Assembly (NCBI RefSeq): GCF_964204645.1
Contig: NC_134025.1
Span: 18,260,001-18,324,000 of the forward strand
Origin: Tubulanus polymorphus
Taxonomy: Eukaryota > Nemertea > Palaeonemertea > Tubulaniformes > Tubulanidae
Length of the DNA stretch: 64,000 nucleotides
Reading direction: 5' to 3'
The notes beneath the pieces were generated by a model, which ran no database searches, was not told the origin of the DNA, and saw only the letters and a list, made by a program, of their open reading frames with translations. Each line of letters starts with the position of its first letter. Position 1 is the first letter of the stretch. Shown piece by piece: positions 1 to 11,675 of this stretch. Made by a program: the position numbers and the translations under genes.

Positions 1-189
1 GTGCAATACAGAGCTTGCAGATATTTTCTGGGCCTTAAGCATGGCAGAATCTTTTTAAGCATGGCATATCTATTGTTGGCCGCCGTGCTAAAACCCCTCA
101 GCAAGAACACTGAATGGGAAAACCCGTGCCAAAATAAAACAGGATTTTTGTTTGGCTAATAATGACATCATCTAAGCTGGGCATCTAGC

Positions 190-275
190 TTCGCACTTGG
201 TCTAGAGAGCATGGTTTAATTCTGTCGCAATCTCGATGCCATCTGGTTCGAATCCCTGTCGGGGGAGGATGTGCT
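190..275 (+). mobile_element. tRNA-derived SINE promoter or tRNA relic
   Basis: Pol III-like A box TGGTCTAGAGAG (198-209) and perfect B box GGTTCGAATCC (245-255), about 36 nt apart as in tRNA genes. The flanks do not pair into a convincing acceptor stem, so a SINE head is more likely than a working tRNA. Confidence 0.45.
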
Positions 276-2587
276 GGTGAGACATTAGCTTTAGCCGATG
301 CTGTTGGTGCAGCCTTGCCATTATACTTAATGTACACAGAGATTTAGTTAATGTAATATGCCCTAATGACAGTAAATCATTGTGTGAAGCAGTCATTTCC
401 AACAAGGCTGTGACTGAGAAAGTCTCAGAATTGATATAGCAGCAATAAAAGAAGTTACTGATAGTAATGCGTTGAATTGACATGAACTAACAACTAGCTG
501 ATCTAGCTGATCTCACGCTGATTTGGAGTCTGGAACTATCCAGGTGACACAATAAACATTGATGATGCCTTATAAATAGATTCACTTAGTCATGCCTTAT
601 CAAATATTGTCGCTGCAGTAGAAAATTGTTCTACTCTGTGATAAGATACAGTAAATTTGCGACTTGAAATTCTTAAGTAGAAAGCGTTTTACTCTGTTAA
701 AAAGGAAGATAGATGAAATTGTTAGATACGTGAACTTGGGTTTTTTGGGGAAAGGGAGAATTGACATAACAGGGTTACCGCCGAACTTGGTTGATGCGCG
801 CCTGCATGCAGTGTGGTAAGAATTAGTCAAATACAATGCGTGAAGGAGACTTCTTTGCTAGTAATTAAGGTGAATATCAAATTAAAATGCATTTAGTTTT
901 TGTACGATTGGGTGTTCATCTGTTGGCTAGAAGCTAGTCATTTAATTTTTAGAGGTTTTACATTTCGCATGAATGTATTGAGGTTCCCATTAGATGAGAT
1001 GCAATTAATGTCATCCGCAATATTAGAATGTAGCTTGGATGGTCAGTAAATCGGAATGGCTCAAGGATTAAGCATTGGGGACGCCTATATTTGTAGAGTG
1101 TTGGAGAAGTTGAAGAATTAAATGAAACGTAGTGTTGCCTATAAAAGACAGGGATCTTAACAGTAGTTACCAAAAAATCGGAAATCAATCTGGCCTCATT
1201 CTGTCCTAGCGAGCGCCATAGGTGTGAAGCCGTGAAAATTTTTGAAATTTGAGGCAATTTTCGGGCATCTGAGAAATTCTCGGGACCAGAATCTAGCAAA
1301 AATTAATATCAGTTTGATGTGGAAGCCATGTTTGATTTATAAGAAAATGTATCGAAGATTCTGATTGGTGGTTGAAATCTTCAAACAAACAATTGAAAGC
1401 GGGTTCGCATCCTTGAAGCAGCAGATATTTTTCTCTGTAGAAAGATTTCTCAATAGTTAAAATTAATTTCATTCGAATATAAAAAAAATTCATTTATGGG
1501 CAGTCGACATTTTGGATCCATTGGTATTGATTTATTGAATAGTTTTGATTGACGATATGTATGCATCACGCACACGTCAGTCTTATCATTACTGCTGTGC
1601 GCTAATCAATAGACCACGTGCACGCAGTAATGTATAGATGCTGCTCACTAGTGCGAGGCGCATGTATGAATGGTATCGTACATCGTTCCACTAATTTCTT
1701 TTTCATATCGTGTCAGCACGTGGCCGCCTACAATACTAAACTTCAGTACGTGGTACAGTATCGATTTTCTAGATGCACATTCAGGCTAGCCACGGCAAGT
1801 CGATTATTACGGAACTCGTGACCGCAAGTGGCATGACCGATCATAACTCCCCTACCCGCTTTATTTCAACATCAAATCTTTAATGATCTCAGAGACGATA
1901 AAAAATTTTTTAAAGTCGAAATTCCAATTAAAGTCGGAAGATTGGGATCCCTGAAAAGATAAGAAAACCAATCTAAGGCTGTTCCTCTATTATTGTAGTG
2001 TTCAAGCTGTGTATCAGGGTGTCGAAAGCTTTGGAGAGGTCCAGCAAAATACCAGTTGTCCAATTGTCATCATCTACGGAATTTGTAATTCGGTTGATGA
2101 GCTCAAGAATGGCATGGTCAGTGTAATGGTTAAGTCGAAAACCACATTAATTTGGAAATATTTGTTTGTCTATGAATCTTGAGTTTTTTGTGAAAGAATT
2201 CTCATATATCTTTGAAATTAAAATGCCAAATTAAGATTTCTATTCGATGCGTATGATATGCATTGGCCTCGGAGGCCACTGGTTCTTAATTCATCGAACT
2301 GAATGAACATATTTTAACCCTCAAGCGCATTGATTTTTGCACCAGGAGGTAATCCGGCTATGAGTCAATAGGTAACAGAGATATTCAAATAATGTAGATA
2401 CTCACATCTTAAACACTTCACAAATTCAAATTGTTTTATTAGCTTGTGCAGTAACCCAGTCATTTAGTATCTTTGTATCTTTTATAAATATATATGTCAG
2501 AAAAATAAATCAACAAGCATCCACATCATGCACTGATGAATTGATTGAGCCAACAAAAGCTGATTCAAAATCTAAGCATTAAATTAC
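272..2587. other. ZC4H2 intron, no gene seen
   Basis: AT-rich sequence between the SINE-like head and the ZC4H2 exon at 2588. Short open frames here lack splice context or motifs. On the minus strand this would be the intron before the zinc-finger exon, which was searched for and not found. Confidence 0.6.
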
Positions 2588-2753
2588 CTTCATAGGTGGT
2601 GGCTGTTGACGGAATGGTGCCCGTTCATTCTTATTACGTGGTACAGGTAGTTGTTGAGAGGTAGAGCTACCAGCAGCGGCAGCTATACTAGGGGTAATGA
2701 TGCTGGATTCCGTTGTATCTGCAGGCCATTCAACTTTTTGCTTCTCAAAAAAC
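2588..2753 (-). CDS. ZC4H2: ZC4H2 orthologue, coding exon before the zinc-finger exon
   Basis: ZC4H2 is a small nuclear/cytoplasmic zinc-finger protein of animals: an N-terminal coiled coil, a short linker and a C-terminal C4H2 finger. This minus-strand exon encodes the linker: it opens with FFEKQKVEW, passes through an Ala/Ser/Gln-rich stretch and ends in FRQQPPPMK, as the vertebrate protein does just before its finger. The acceptor (TTTTCATAACAG) and donor (AAG|GTAATT) are canonical. Length is 166 nt, entering in phase 2 and leaving in phase 0, which matches the phase-2 end of the exon at 46112. The finger exon should lie at lower coordinates but is not visible between 1 and 2587, so it is presumed outside the window. 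Family assignment from recalled conservation is strong. Confidence 0.9.
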
Positions 2754-3299
2754 CTGTTATGAAAACAAAAGTATGATGATGAAAACAACAGTATGACATC
2801 AGTGCACAAACCGCACATTATAGTCATGGCACTGAGGTATAGGAATTCTGGTGTAGATTAGCAGTTTCCAAGCAATTTTTGGATATTTTTCTTAAGGCAA
2901 GAAGAGGTAGAGAGGTGAGTTGCAGTGTATAAACCATTCAATTTCAAATGAGACAGAAGGTTGAACCGAATCATACCTTATGACAGTATCTTTGGAAACA
3001 CGAGTCCTCTTATTGCATAGTAATTTGAATTAAGGCCTGGCACAGGACAGTAGGTTGATGACACTTTTATATGCACACTAAATCACGCCCGGGCCAATAG
3101 ATTAACTAGGGATCCAGGGATACCATGCCGACTCGAGAAGTGGTTTAAATGCTCAACAAAGAGAAAATTTCAATATTCAACACCCCCTGTTGAACATATC
3201 GCAATAAATTGAAAAACAAAGACCCTGAAAAATATGCCATATATTTAAGTTGGCATCTTGAGAACGCAGGCTTAAATTGCAGAATGAGCTTGAATAGAA
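2754..3299. other. Intron with a fragment of the composite repeat head
   Basis: 3107-3190 carries an older, diverged copy of the composite-repeat head (CTAGGGATCCAGGGATACC, later CAACACCCCCTG). The rest shows nothing recognisable. Confidence 0.5.
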
Positions 3300-4082
3300 A
3301 AAACCATAGAAAGCGGCCAAAGAGAAATACGAAAAAGAAAGAACGGTGGCCCGTTTGAAATTAAAAAAATGCGTGAGAAGAAAAAAATTGAGCTTGAGGG
3401 TAGGCCTACACCCAACACAACTAAAGATTTAACAATTCAACACAGTCTCCGTGTAAATCTAACTCCTCTACAACCACCTCTACGAGAGCTCAAGTTGAAT
3501 CAAAACAAGAGTATTGGCGGGTAAAAAAAAGAGAAGAAAGAGCTCGATGGACAGGTCAGAAGCGACGCTGTGCCCGCGAGAAAGAACAGGCGAGATATCG
3601 ATCAAAGCGCGCATCTGAAACTAATTTCTCAGTCGGGGCCACAAGCGCAAATGGCAGCCCGTTTAACAACACACCAGCAATGTAAAACACTACATCGAAG
3701 GCAAAAAAGCTCTAAATCGCCCACAAAAAGGGATGTCGTTTCACAGCGGCTTTTACGAAATCACACTCTCAAGCCTAGACCTATCGTTTCCACCAAATTG
3801 CGCGTGAAACGATACACTAAATCCGCGCAGAGATTAATTGCAGGGCAGCTGAAACAGTCCAGCATACGATATTTGGCACGGAATCTTCAAGTGTCCCGTA
3901 AACAATTCGAGAAATCTATCATGGATGTGATATATGGAGGGCCCTACCCCAAAAGCGATATGCCGATAAGCATGGTCCCAGGCACTTTCTTCAATGTTTG
4001 TTGTCGGCAGCCTATCGTAATTTGAAAAACGAAAATCCAAGTTTGAAATTAGGCTTCAGGCTATACAGTCTTATGAGACCAA
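3300..4082 (+). pseudogene. N-terminal part of a dead transposase-like gene
   Basis: A Lys/Arg-rich coding relic broken by frameshifts and stops. Recognisable pieces include a basic region (REKEQARYRSKRASE), KRYTKSAQRLIAG, and at the end NLKNENPSLKLGF followed by RLYSLMRP. It stops mid-protein at 4080, where a composite repeat begins, and resumes at 6276. The order matches an uncharacterised animal transposase-like family in which a basic N terminus is followed by a KxxNPxxKxG..F..LRP block. No start codon can be chosen with confidence. Confidence 0.5.
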
Positions 4083-6275
4083 CTAGGGGTCCAGGGACAC
4101 CATGCCCACTTTGGAAGTGGTTTCAAATGCTCAACAATCTAACAATTTCAATATTCGACGCCCCCTGGTAACCATATACAAAATCCAATGACCTTGAAAC
4201 TAACCACAATCATAGAACATGTCAGCAGCTACGATTTTGTAATTGATTGTGATAACAAAATATGCCTCGTTACCAATTTAATATGGAAATACTAAGTTAT
4301 TCTACTATTCAACACCCCCTGGTGACCATATTCACAACCCAATAACCTTGTAACTCACCATAATCATAGAACATGTCATGAACTACAACTTTGCAATCGA
4401 TCATGGTAACAAAATATGCCTAGGTACCAATATAATCAGGAAATACTAGGTTATTCTTCTATTCAACGCCCCCTGGTGACGATATAGAATAACTAATTTC
4501 CTTAAAACTCACCACAATCATAGACGATGTCATGAGATACAACTTTGCAATTGATTGTGGTAACAAAATATGTATTGGTACAAATATAATATAGAAATAC
4601 TAAGATATTGTATTATTCAACGGCCCCTGGTGGCCATATACAACTAGAGGACCAACGGTCCTGTGCTCTGGAGGCAAAGTTTTTTTTATAATATCAATGA
4701 AAACATATTACATTGATCATTCTTACTCTTTTAATTATGCAGATCTGTTCGCTTCACAACTGCCCTGGACACTACGGTGGAACTGGGCGCCTCATGACAG
4801 TGGTTAGGCAGGAACCAATACGTCAGATTGATTTATGGCCGGTTATAGTACAAAAAGATCGACGGACCAATGTATATCACTTTCAAAGTCTTTGAAGTAA
4901 TAATGTGACCGATAATAACTTAAATGAAAATCTATGATAAAGTTATCTTCATTCAAAAGAAATTATTTCACTGTATGAAAAACGTGCGTATTCATAACGC
5001 GCGCATCAATATGAGCCTAGGCCACTATGTCACTGTAGTGTGTGCAGTGTTGGATACTAATAATATATTAGTGATCTGCCAGCGCACGCTTGCCTCGCAT
5101 AGTATGGCTAGATGCCAACAGCTGCTACGCAATACGTCTGCAGTAAATGAATAAACACACGCCACGCTGTCATACAACTCGGTGAAAATTTCGGTCTGAC
5201 TGTAAAAATTAGGACTTTCAAGGACATTGTCTGCCAACCTTTCGAAGTTTAAGACTCCCACTGATTTTCCCAGCAAAAAAACAAGGAATTTAAGACTGCT
5301 GCGGTACCGACCCTTGGTGCAAGGTGCCCGTTCACACCCGAGTGATGTAGTCATCCGCATATTAATTCACCTTGCAAAATAAATCTATCCGAATGAATAA
5401 TTAATAAAACATTTTTCAAAAATCTTTTCAATATCACCTATCACCATTCAACCCAATATAATGAAATAATCTTGAATACAAATTGCCGGATCTATTTTTG
5501 CAGCGGATTTAGCCCCATTTATCGGATCTTTCAATAATTCAATGACTGTATAAATGGTGTGCTTTGGTTCGCGGTAAACATACACAACACGACACCGACA
5601 CGCTCGTTCCTCGAGAGCTAAAAACCAATGAACTTGAAACTCACCACAATCTTAGAACACGTTATACGCTACAATTTTCTAATTCATTGTTGTAACAAAA
5701 TATGCTTAGGTATCAATATAATGTCGAAAAACTTTTTCCCACCTACGAATGAGTACTGATGACACCAAGATGGCCGCCAATTGCGTCATAATTTTGGCTG
5801 ATCAAAAATACCTGACTCAGGTATAAAACATCCCTTTCCAAAGAATACCCATCAGCAATTGCAATGAGAAATGGCAAACCAGTAGGAAGCTACAGACTCA
5901 GAATTCGGGCCAAAATTGACATTTTTGCCATTAAAAGGTCCTAGGACGACCATCTTGAGTCGGATCGACCCAATTTTTGTTATACTGATGGGCCCTGGGA
6001 GGGTTCAAATATACACAAAAGATCAAGGTAATTGATCAGGGCGTCTTCAAAATTTCCCTCAAAAAGTTCAAAAACGTGTAAAAAGTGCTGATTTTGGCGA
6101 ACAGCAATGGCTGCCAGTCGGCCATCTTGATTCTGACAGGGCTAGTTCCATATCAAGACATTACCTTGAAGCGTCTTCAAAACTTCCCAAAATAACTGGA
6201 TTCCCTCTACGGACAGACGGACGAAAAGTGAACGTAATAGCCCGCTGGGACTAAAGTCCCATGTGGGCTAAAAAA
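4083..6275 (+). mobile_element. Composite non-autonomous repeat inserted in the transposase relic
   Basis: Starts CTAGGGGTCCAGGGACACC and ends AGTCCCATGTGGGCTAAA, interrupting a coding sequence exactly between RP and the following VRL, so its ends are defined by the host frame. Inside, after the head, are about three 154-bp minisatellite units (4150-4680; each has GCCCCCTGG, ATGACCTTGAAACTCACCA-like and ATTGATTGTGGTAAC-like blocks) and a tail (5630-6270) with AGTGCTGATTTTGGC and GGACGGACGAAAAGTGAAC. The stretch 4683-5620 is unlike other copies and is probably a further insertion. Related copies: 18801-20140 (reverse), 58915-60115 (forward), partial at 20160-20783, 27770-28140, 42190-42552, 45690-45967. 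Confidence 0.65.
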
Positions 6276-7302
6276 TGTGAGATTACAATCCAATCATTTG
6301 AACACATGCACATGTGTGTATTGTGAAAATATCCCCTGTCAGCTGAGACCTCTTCTTATTTGTGGTGCTGCAAAAATCGTTGATGAAAATGAAGTGATAA
6401 AGTGCATGTTGTGCCCAAAATCAGATGTCATGCGGTTCCACCCACTCCCCTGCATCGAGGGAAAATGCGCGGATTGTTCGAGTGAAAGATCAAATAATAC
6501 GAATCCTTAATGAATGAAAATCCCACTTAGAAAATTGCGGTGGAATCTCCTATGTTCGTCACATATGTTCACTGCAAAATGGCAACATCACCAATATAGA
6601 GACATCTAAAACATTTATCCTGGAAACCTCTACATAAGTTGTATGTGATTTTGCCAAGAATCGTGAAGTGAAATACCAAGACGAGATCAAATCGGCTTAT
6701 TTCAGGAAAAAACATCACCATTCACCATTGTGAATTCTTCTACGGAAAATTTGGGCAACAAGTAAGAGAAGCCATAATTATAATATCAGATGACAGAGTG
6801 GCACATGGCAACCACAAAATTGATTAGTGATCGAAACATTAAAGTCCAAAATATTATTGTCTTCTCCGATGGATGTGCATCACAATACAAGGGAAAGGGG
6901 GCTTGCGGATATTTCAATGTCTCGCTCACTATTTCGGTTCCGAACACGGTAAGGGTGAAGGCGATGGGGAAATCGGTATTCTGAATCGAGCTATCGATAG
7001 AGCAATTGCTTCGGGAAGCGTTATTACAGGGGATTTAGATTTGTTTAATTATTGCGATGAAAAGATATGTCTAAATGATCCATTGTCAAAAAGAAATTAT
7101 AGATGAAAGGTCGTCGAAGGAGACACAAAATAAGAAAGGACCCAACCCACATGAACTGTTCGTACGGGATTACAGCTGCTTTTGCCTCACGTGTCGAGAC
7201 CCCAGTACCAAAATTGCATGTAAAAACCGAATCTATGTTGGTCAGCCGAAACGCGAGAAATTGGTTCTGGTACGTCCTCATTCATTAGACATCAACGATT
7301 AA
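6276..7302 (+). pseudogene. C-terminal part of the same transposase-like gene
   Basis: Continues directly from the piece before 4080: VRLQSNHLNTCTCVYCENI, then a Cys-rich stretch, then FSDGCASQYKGKG, HGKGEGDGEIGILNRAIDRA, GDLDLFNYCDEKI and finally RDYSCFCLTCRDP. The SDGCASQYK and HGKG-x-x-DGE motifs mark a DDE-like family common in molluscs and cnidarians (no formal name given here). At least three frame changes separate these pieces (near 6510, 6900 and 7085), so the gene is dead. Confidence 0.6.
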
Positions 7303-7359
7303 GTTTTAGAACCTGAGTGTGACCGAGTATGGCAGATTTCACGATAACGGGTACCAGTA

Positions 7360-7860
7360 TCTACCAAAATTGCATTTGATTTTTAAAAATGATTTTAGTG
7401 AACTGAATAATTTTTGAGAATATCATACTATTCTCTTCATAAAAAAGACCTGTTTTGGAACATTGAAGTGGAACCGAGCATTCACTTAAAACATGATGCC
7501 TCCACATGCGCACAAGCGCTATTATCATTAGACTGTTGCACACACACACGCTTGTACAGTATATACTACTTTAAAGTGATACTGTAACGCTGCTTGCTGG
7601 TCCCTGCACCTTTGACATGAAAATACGCTTACGAACAATCAACTATTATAGCAGAAGATGAGCACTGTGTTTTCTGTTAGAATTTGTAATAAATTGTAAT
7701 AACACGGCACTGTTAGCTTCCGCGGCCATACATCGGAAAATGTTGTCATGTCTAGACTTTCCATATTTAGCCACCTCAGATAGGTGATATCATGTCAATT
7801 GTATTCAAATATTTTTCATTTCGTGAAAAATATTTTTTTCCAAATATAAAATAGTGGTCC
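7360..7860 (-). repeat. Diverged reverse copy of a 600-bp dispersed repeat
   Basis: Matches, in reverse and with many changes, the near-identical pair at 39985-40605 and 62388-62985: shared blocks include the cancer-like run GCAACAGTCTA end, CAGCGTTACAGTATCAC, ATTACAAATTCTA and the GGCCGCGGAAGCTAA block. It abuts the end of the dead transposase. Confidence 0.5.
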
Positions 7861-8012
7861 TGATCCTGCCTACCTGTACGAATTTTTGAACGTGGACCGT
7901 AAACAAATGTATATTTTTGGCCTTGATTTGACTACAAATTCTTTGAGAAAGAAAAATACAATAATAGAACTTTGAAGTAATGAATTAAAAAGATTTTTCA
8001 TAAGCAATACCC

Positions 8013-8700
8013 TTGCTAAACAAGCTCGAGTTTTCAAGGTATACCAGATGTTGCATATGGGCAATTTATTTTATTTCTCCTGTAAGGTGTAGAACTGAAA
8101 ACTATTTTCACCATGTTGAATGCGTTGAAAAAATGAAGCTTTCGGCAGAAATTCCTTGCTACGACGTACAGGGAAAAGGTTATATTCATATGTATTGAAT
8201 ACCTGACTGTGTCAGATACGATATATATTTCAAAAAGATTGGTTTGATAACTATAATCAGTCGAATTCTTAATATGGCATTATTGAAATGTTTTTTTCTT
8301 GTATTTTTATATCAGCTCTGCTGATATTCGTATTCCTGGTGTTGACATTTCGTCAAACTCTCCCGTTAGCTGTAGAACTGAAAATTATTTTGACCATGTT
8401 GAATGCGTTTAAAAATCAAAGATTTAATCAGAAATTCCTAGTAACGATGAACAGGGAACGAGGTGAGCAAGAATTTATGGGAATTTATGTATTCATATGT
8501 ATTGAATACCCCACTGTGTCAGATACGATATATATTTCAAAAAGTTTAGTTTGATTAATATAATCAGATAAATTCTTCATATCATTAGAATATGTTTTCT
8601 TCTTGTATTTTCATTTCAGCCCTGCTGATATTCAGTGTTCCAGATGTTATTTCGTCAAACTCTTCTGTAAGCTGTGGAACTAAAAAATCATTTTGATGTT
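8013..8700 (+). repeat. About 2.3 tandem copies of a 283-303-bp unit with exon-like segments
   Basis: Each copy contains TGTAGAACTGAAAA, ATGTTGAATGCGTT, TGTCAGATACGATATATAT and then CAG followed by CTGCTGATATTC and TTTCGTCAAACTC before GTTAGC or GTAAGC. The last stretch (about 8328-8366 and 8622-8668) looks like a short exon between splice sites. No homology to a known protein was recognised. Confidence 0.45.
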
Positions 8701-9199
8701 GAAAGTGTTGATCATGTTGGGCAATTCCAGATGAGAAACTCAATTTCACTAAATTTCACAAAATGCTTCTGAATTGTGATTTTCAAGTAGAAAACATCAT
8801 AGGCTTTCAGAATTTTAGCACATTGCACCAGATTATAAAGCATTTCAATATTTTTTTCAACATGGCAAGATGGGGTTTTTCATGGGAAATTTCATACGAA
8901 TAATAGGTAACTCCTTTGAGCTTGGTTTACTTGTCAAACCAATCACTTTATATAGAGATTTCCACTGTAATATAATCACTGGATGTGTTTATTTCAATAT
9001 TCCACTCTCACAAATTAAATCACTGTTAATGGGGAATAAAAAATCTCTATGCCACAATACTGAGGTCTCATGGTTTACTTTCACTGCGAGGCAAGTTATC
9101 ACCAGATTTTTAAGAAAACTTGATTTTTCTTTATTCATACTTAAAACAATGTGTACTTTTAAAGAAAATGCTCTGGTTAGCTTCAGTTTTTCAATAAGG

Positions 9200-10675
9200 T
9201 GGTAACAGAATTACGAAAGTGGTCTGATAACGGAATAACATGTATACATTCTTTTAAGAAATATGAATTTCTTTGAAAATTATTGAATCTAATTCACTAA
9301 AATAAGATGCTGAGTACATCTCCTGGGTCACCTGAGTTGAAACAACATTTAATTGTAGATCTGTTCAACGATATTTTGTTGATGTACAGAATCATGCAAA
9401 ACCTTCTGCAATAAAAGCCCGGAATTATTTCACAATATGCAAACAATCAGTGGGAAAATAATGCTGAACCAGCATTTGAGGATGAAGTGGAAACATCGGG
9501 CGAACCTCAGTTCAAATCTTATTGCAAATCTAAAATGATAACTTGCCCTGGGAATAGGGTGAAGTGAAATACACCAAGGCAAAATATGTTCGAAAACTGT
9601 CAGGTCATGAATAATGAAGGCGAAATGATAAGCATAAGATTCCTGTAAATAGTTGAAATTTGGTAAATTGAACTGGCAAGCTGTTGATGACATTGATTCG
9701 CTTGACAAATCATGTATCATTAGAAGTTTCCCAGGACTGCAGATATAACTGGAGTGACTGCTTGATTTTTTAGATTAAATTTTGATTTGAGGTCTCATAA
9801 CAGACTCAGAAAAAATGTTCCTAGTGTATGATCTTATTTGAGAAGTGATTCAAAATTGAAACATGTTGTTAAGGTTTTAGAGTTTATTTGTAAACTTTTT
9901 CTTAACATAAGCGTCACTGAAAATGTGCATTTGAAATGTCCTGCATCGTGTAATTCCGTTATCATGTTATATATTTCTATACATGGTTTGATAAGATTTT
10001 CGCTTTGCGAGAAAAGATATGACGACTTACATCCCTAAAATATAATTTGAATGGATTTAGCTTTTCAATAATTTCAAATTACTCTCTCGATTTGAATTGG
10101 CTATGCTTTGCATCTAGTTTATAAAGGTGATCAATTTCCTTCTATAAATTCTTCCCTCAATTTTTTCAGAATGTTTTTGGGTTTCCAGTTAATAGTATAT
10201 ACACTTAACACTTTCAGAATAAATCTAATGTAGACAAAGAAAGTCATTGAATTACCAATGAAGATGATTATTTCGCATAAGTAATTCCGTTACTTTTACA
10301 TGTAATTCCGTTAGCACTAGATATTCAATGCATGTGACTTACTACAAACTGGAATTCATTAATGAACATGACCAATGTAAAGTAGAACATCCCCTTATAT
10401 CAGAATATAAACAACTTTGGGGCCAAGTCCAACAGAATTCAGACAAAATAGAATTTTGGAATGATAAAAAACAGATTTTGATTTTCTGACGTAATTCCGT
10501 TACCAGATATAACCCATGGCTGTTCATAATCTATGATTCAAACCCAAACAAAAAATTTTCCTCGCTAAGATAGACATCCAAAGGTCTCCATTCAGCTGTG
10601 TTTGGTGTCTTGATTTCAAATCTAACTTGCCATACAAATTGATTGAAGTGTCTGAACTGTAATTCCGTTACCGTG
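9200..10675. repeat. Region with repeated TAATTCCGTTA motifs in both orientations
   Basis: The core TAATTCCGTTA occurs at about 9950, 10283, 10302, 10492 and 10661 on the plus strand, and inverted forms (GTAACAGAATTAC, ATAACGGAATAAC) near 9203 and 9226. No coding sequence was recognised across 8700-11040. The pattern resembles subterminal transposase-binding repeats, but no element ends were found. Confidence 0.45.
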
Positions 10676-11049
10676 GAATTGCCAACATTAAAATCCTAGC
10701 AGCGATGCAAATTCAATTCTTTGCAGTCACTGTTCCTATTTATGAACCTCTCGCTGGGGGTAAAGATCAAGACTTTCTACCCATTTGAAATTGGGCGCTT
10801 TTTTTCTAATTATTTGGATTTCGGATCCGCCGCCGAGAATTCCCGGTTTTCTTGCATTAAAAAAAAATTTATGTTTATTTTTATGTCCGCTACCCGCCCT
10901 AACAAAAAACGGATGAACAAAATAAAAAAAAAATCTTTTACTTTATTTTCCAATGCGTTCCCCGTGGGTAATTTCTATCCCAAATGAGTGAAAAATTTTT
11001 TTACCAAATTGCAAGTATCTTACACACATATTGCAAAAACACGTTCATT

Positions 11050-11120
11050 CGTTAAGCTGAGATGTGCCAGGACTCGAACCCTCAACGGTATAGCCCGTGA
11101 CAATTAAATCGTGATGTCAA
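11050..11120 (-). mobile_element. tRNA-like B box on the minus strand (SINE candidate)
   Basis: Reverse complement of 11055-11070 gives GGGTTCGAGTCCTGGCA, a strong B box. An A-box-like TGGCTGCAC lies about 50 nt upstream on that strand. No cloverleaf could be completed. Confidence 0.35.
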
Positions 11121-11596
11121 GTGCAGCCACCTGGCACTGAAACATGGCCGCCACCGGTGATACAACAACCTGTCTTGTTGTTGTCAGATCAGGCTGCCAA
11201 GAGAAAGATCGGCGCCTGGCAAGGCTAAGTGAGGACAAAACTATGAGACAATGCGTCCACCAGTTCGTCGGGGAGGCACATGTGTCGCAGGTCGAAGGCT
11301 GACCATCTGAAAACGCCAAGTAAGTGTAACATCTTTCAATTTAAACTCATTATATTGAATTTTCTAAGTTATAGGCCTATTCGTGCACCGTCAATGCGCA
11401 TGCGTGATGTAAATTAGCCAATCAGAACGAGCCATTGGCAAATAAATAGCTTTAAGAGGAATAATGCTGCATTGGCATATCACACCTGCCTATTATTATT
11501 GATTTGTCAAGTTCTGTTGTTTCACAACGAAAAAGCATATTTTCTGCTGAACTTGACTAGACTAATCCTTATTTTTCTTGCAAACACAGATTGTCA

Positions 11597-11598
<2 letters not shown>

Positions 11599-11674
<76 letters not shown>
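11599..11674. repeat. (TA)n microsatellite, about 37 repeats
   Basis: Uninterrupted TA dinucleotides. Open frames reading Ile-Tyr or Tyr-Ile through it on both strands are artefacts. Confidence 0.95.
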
Positions 11675-11675
<1 letters not shown>

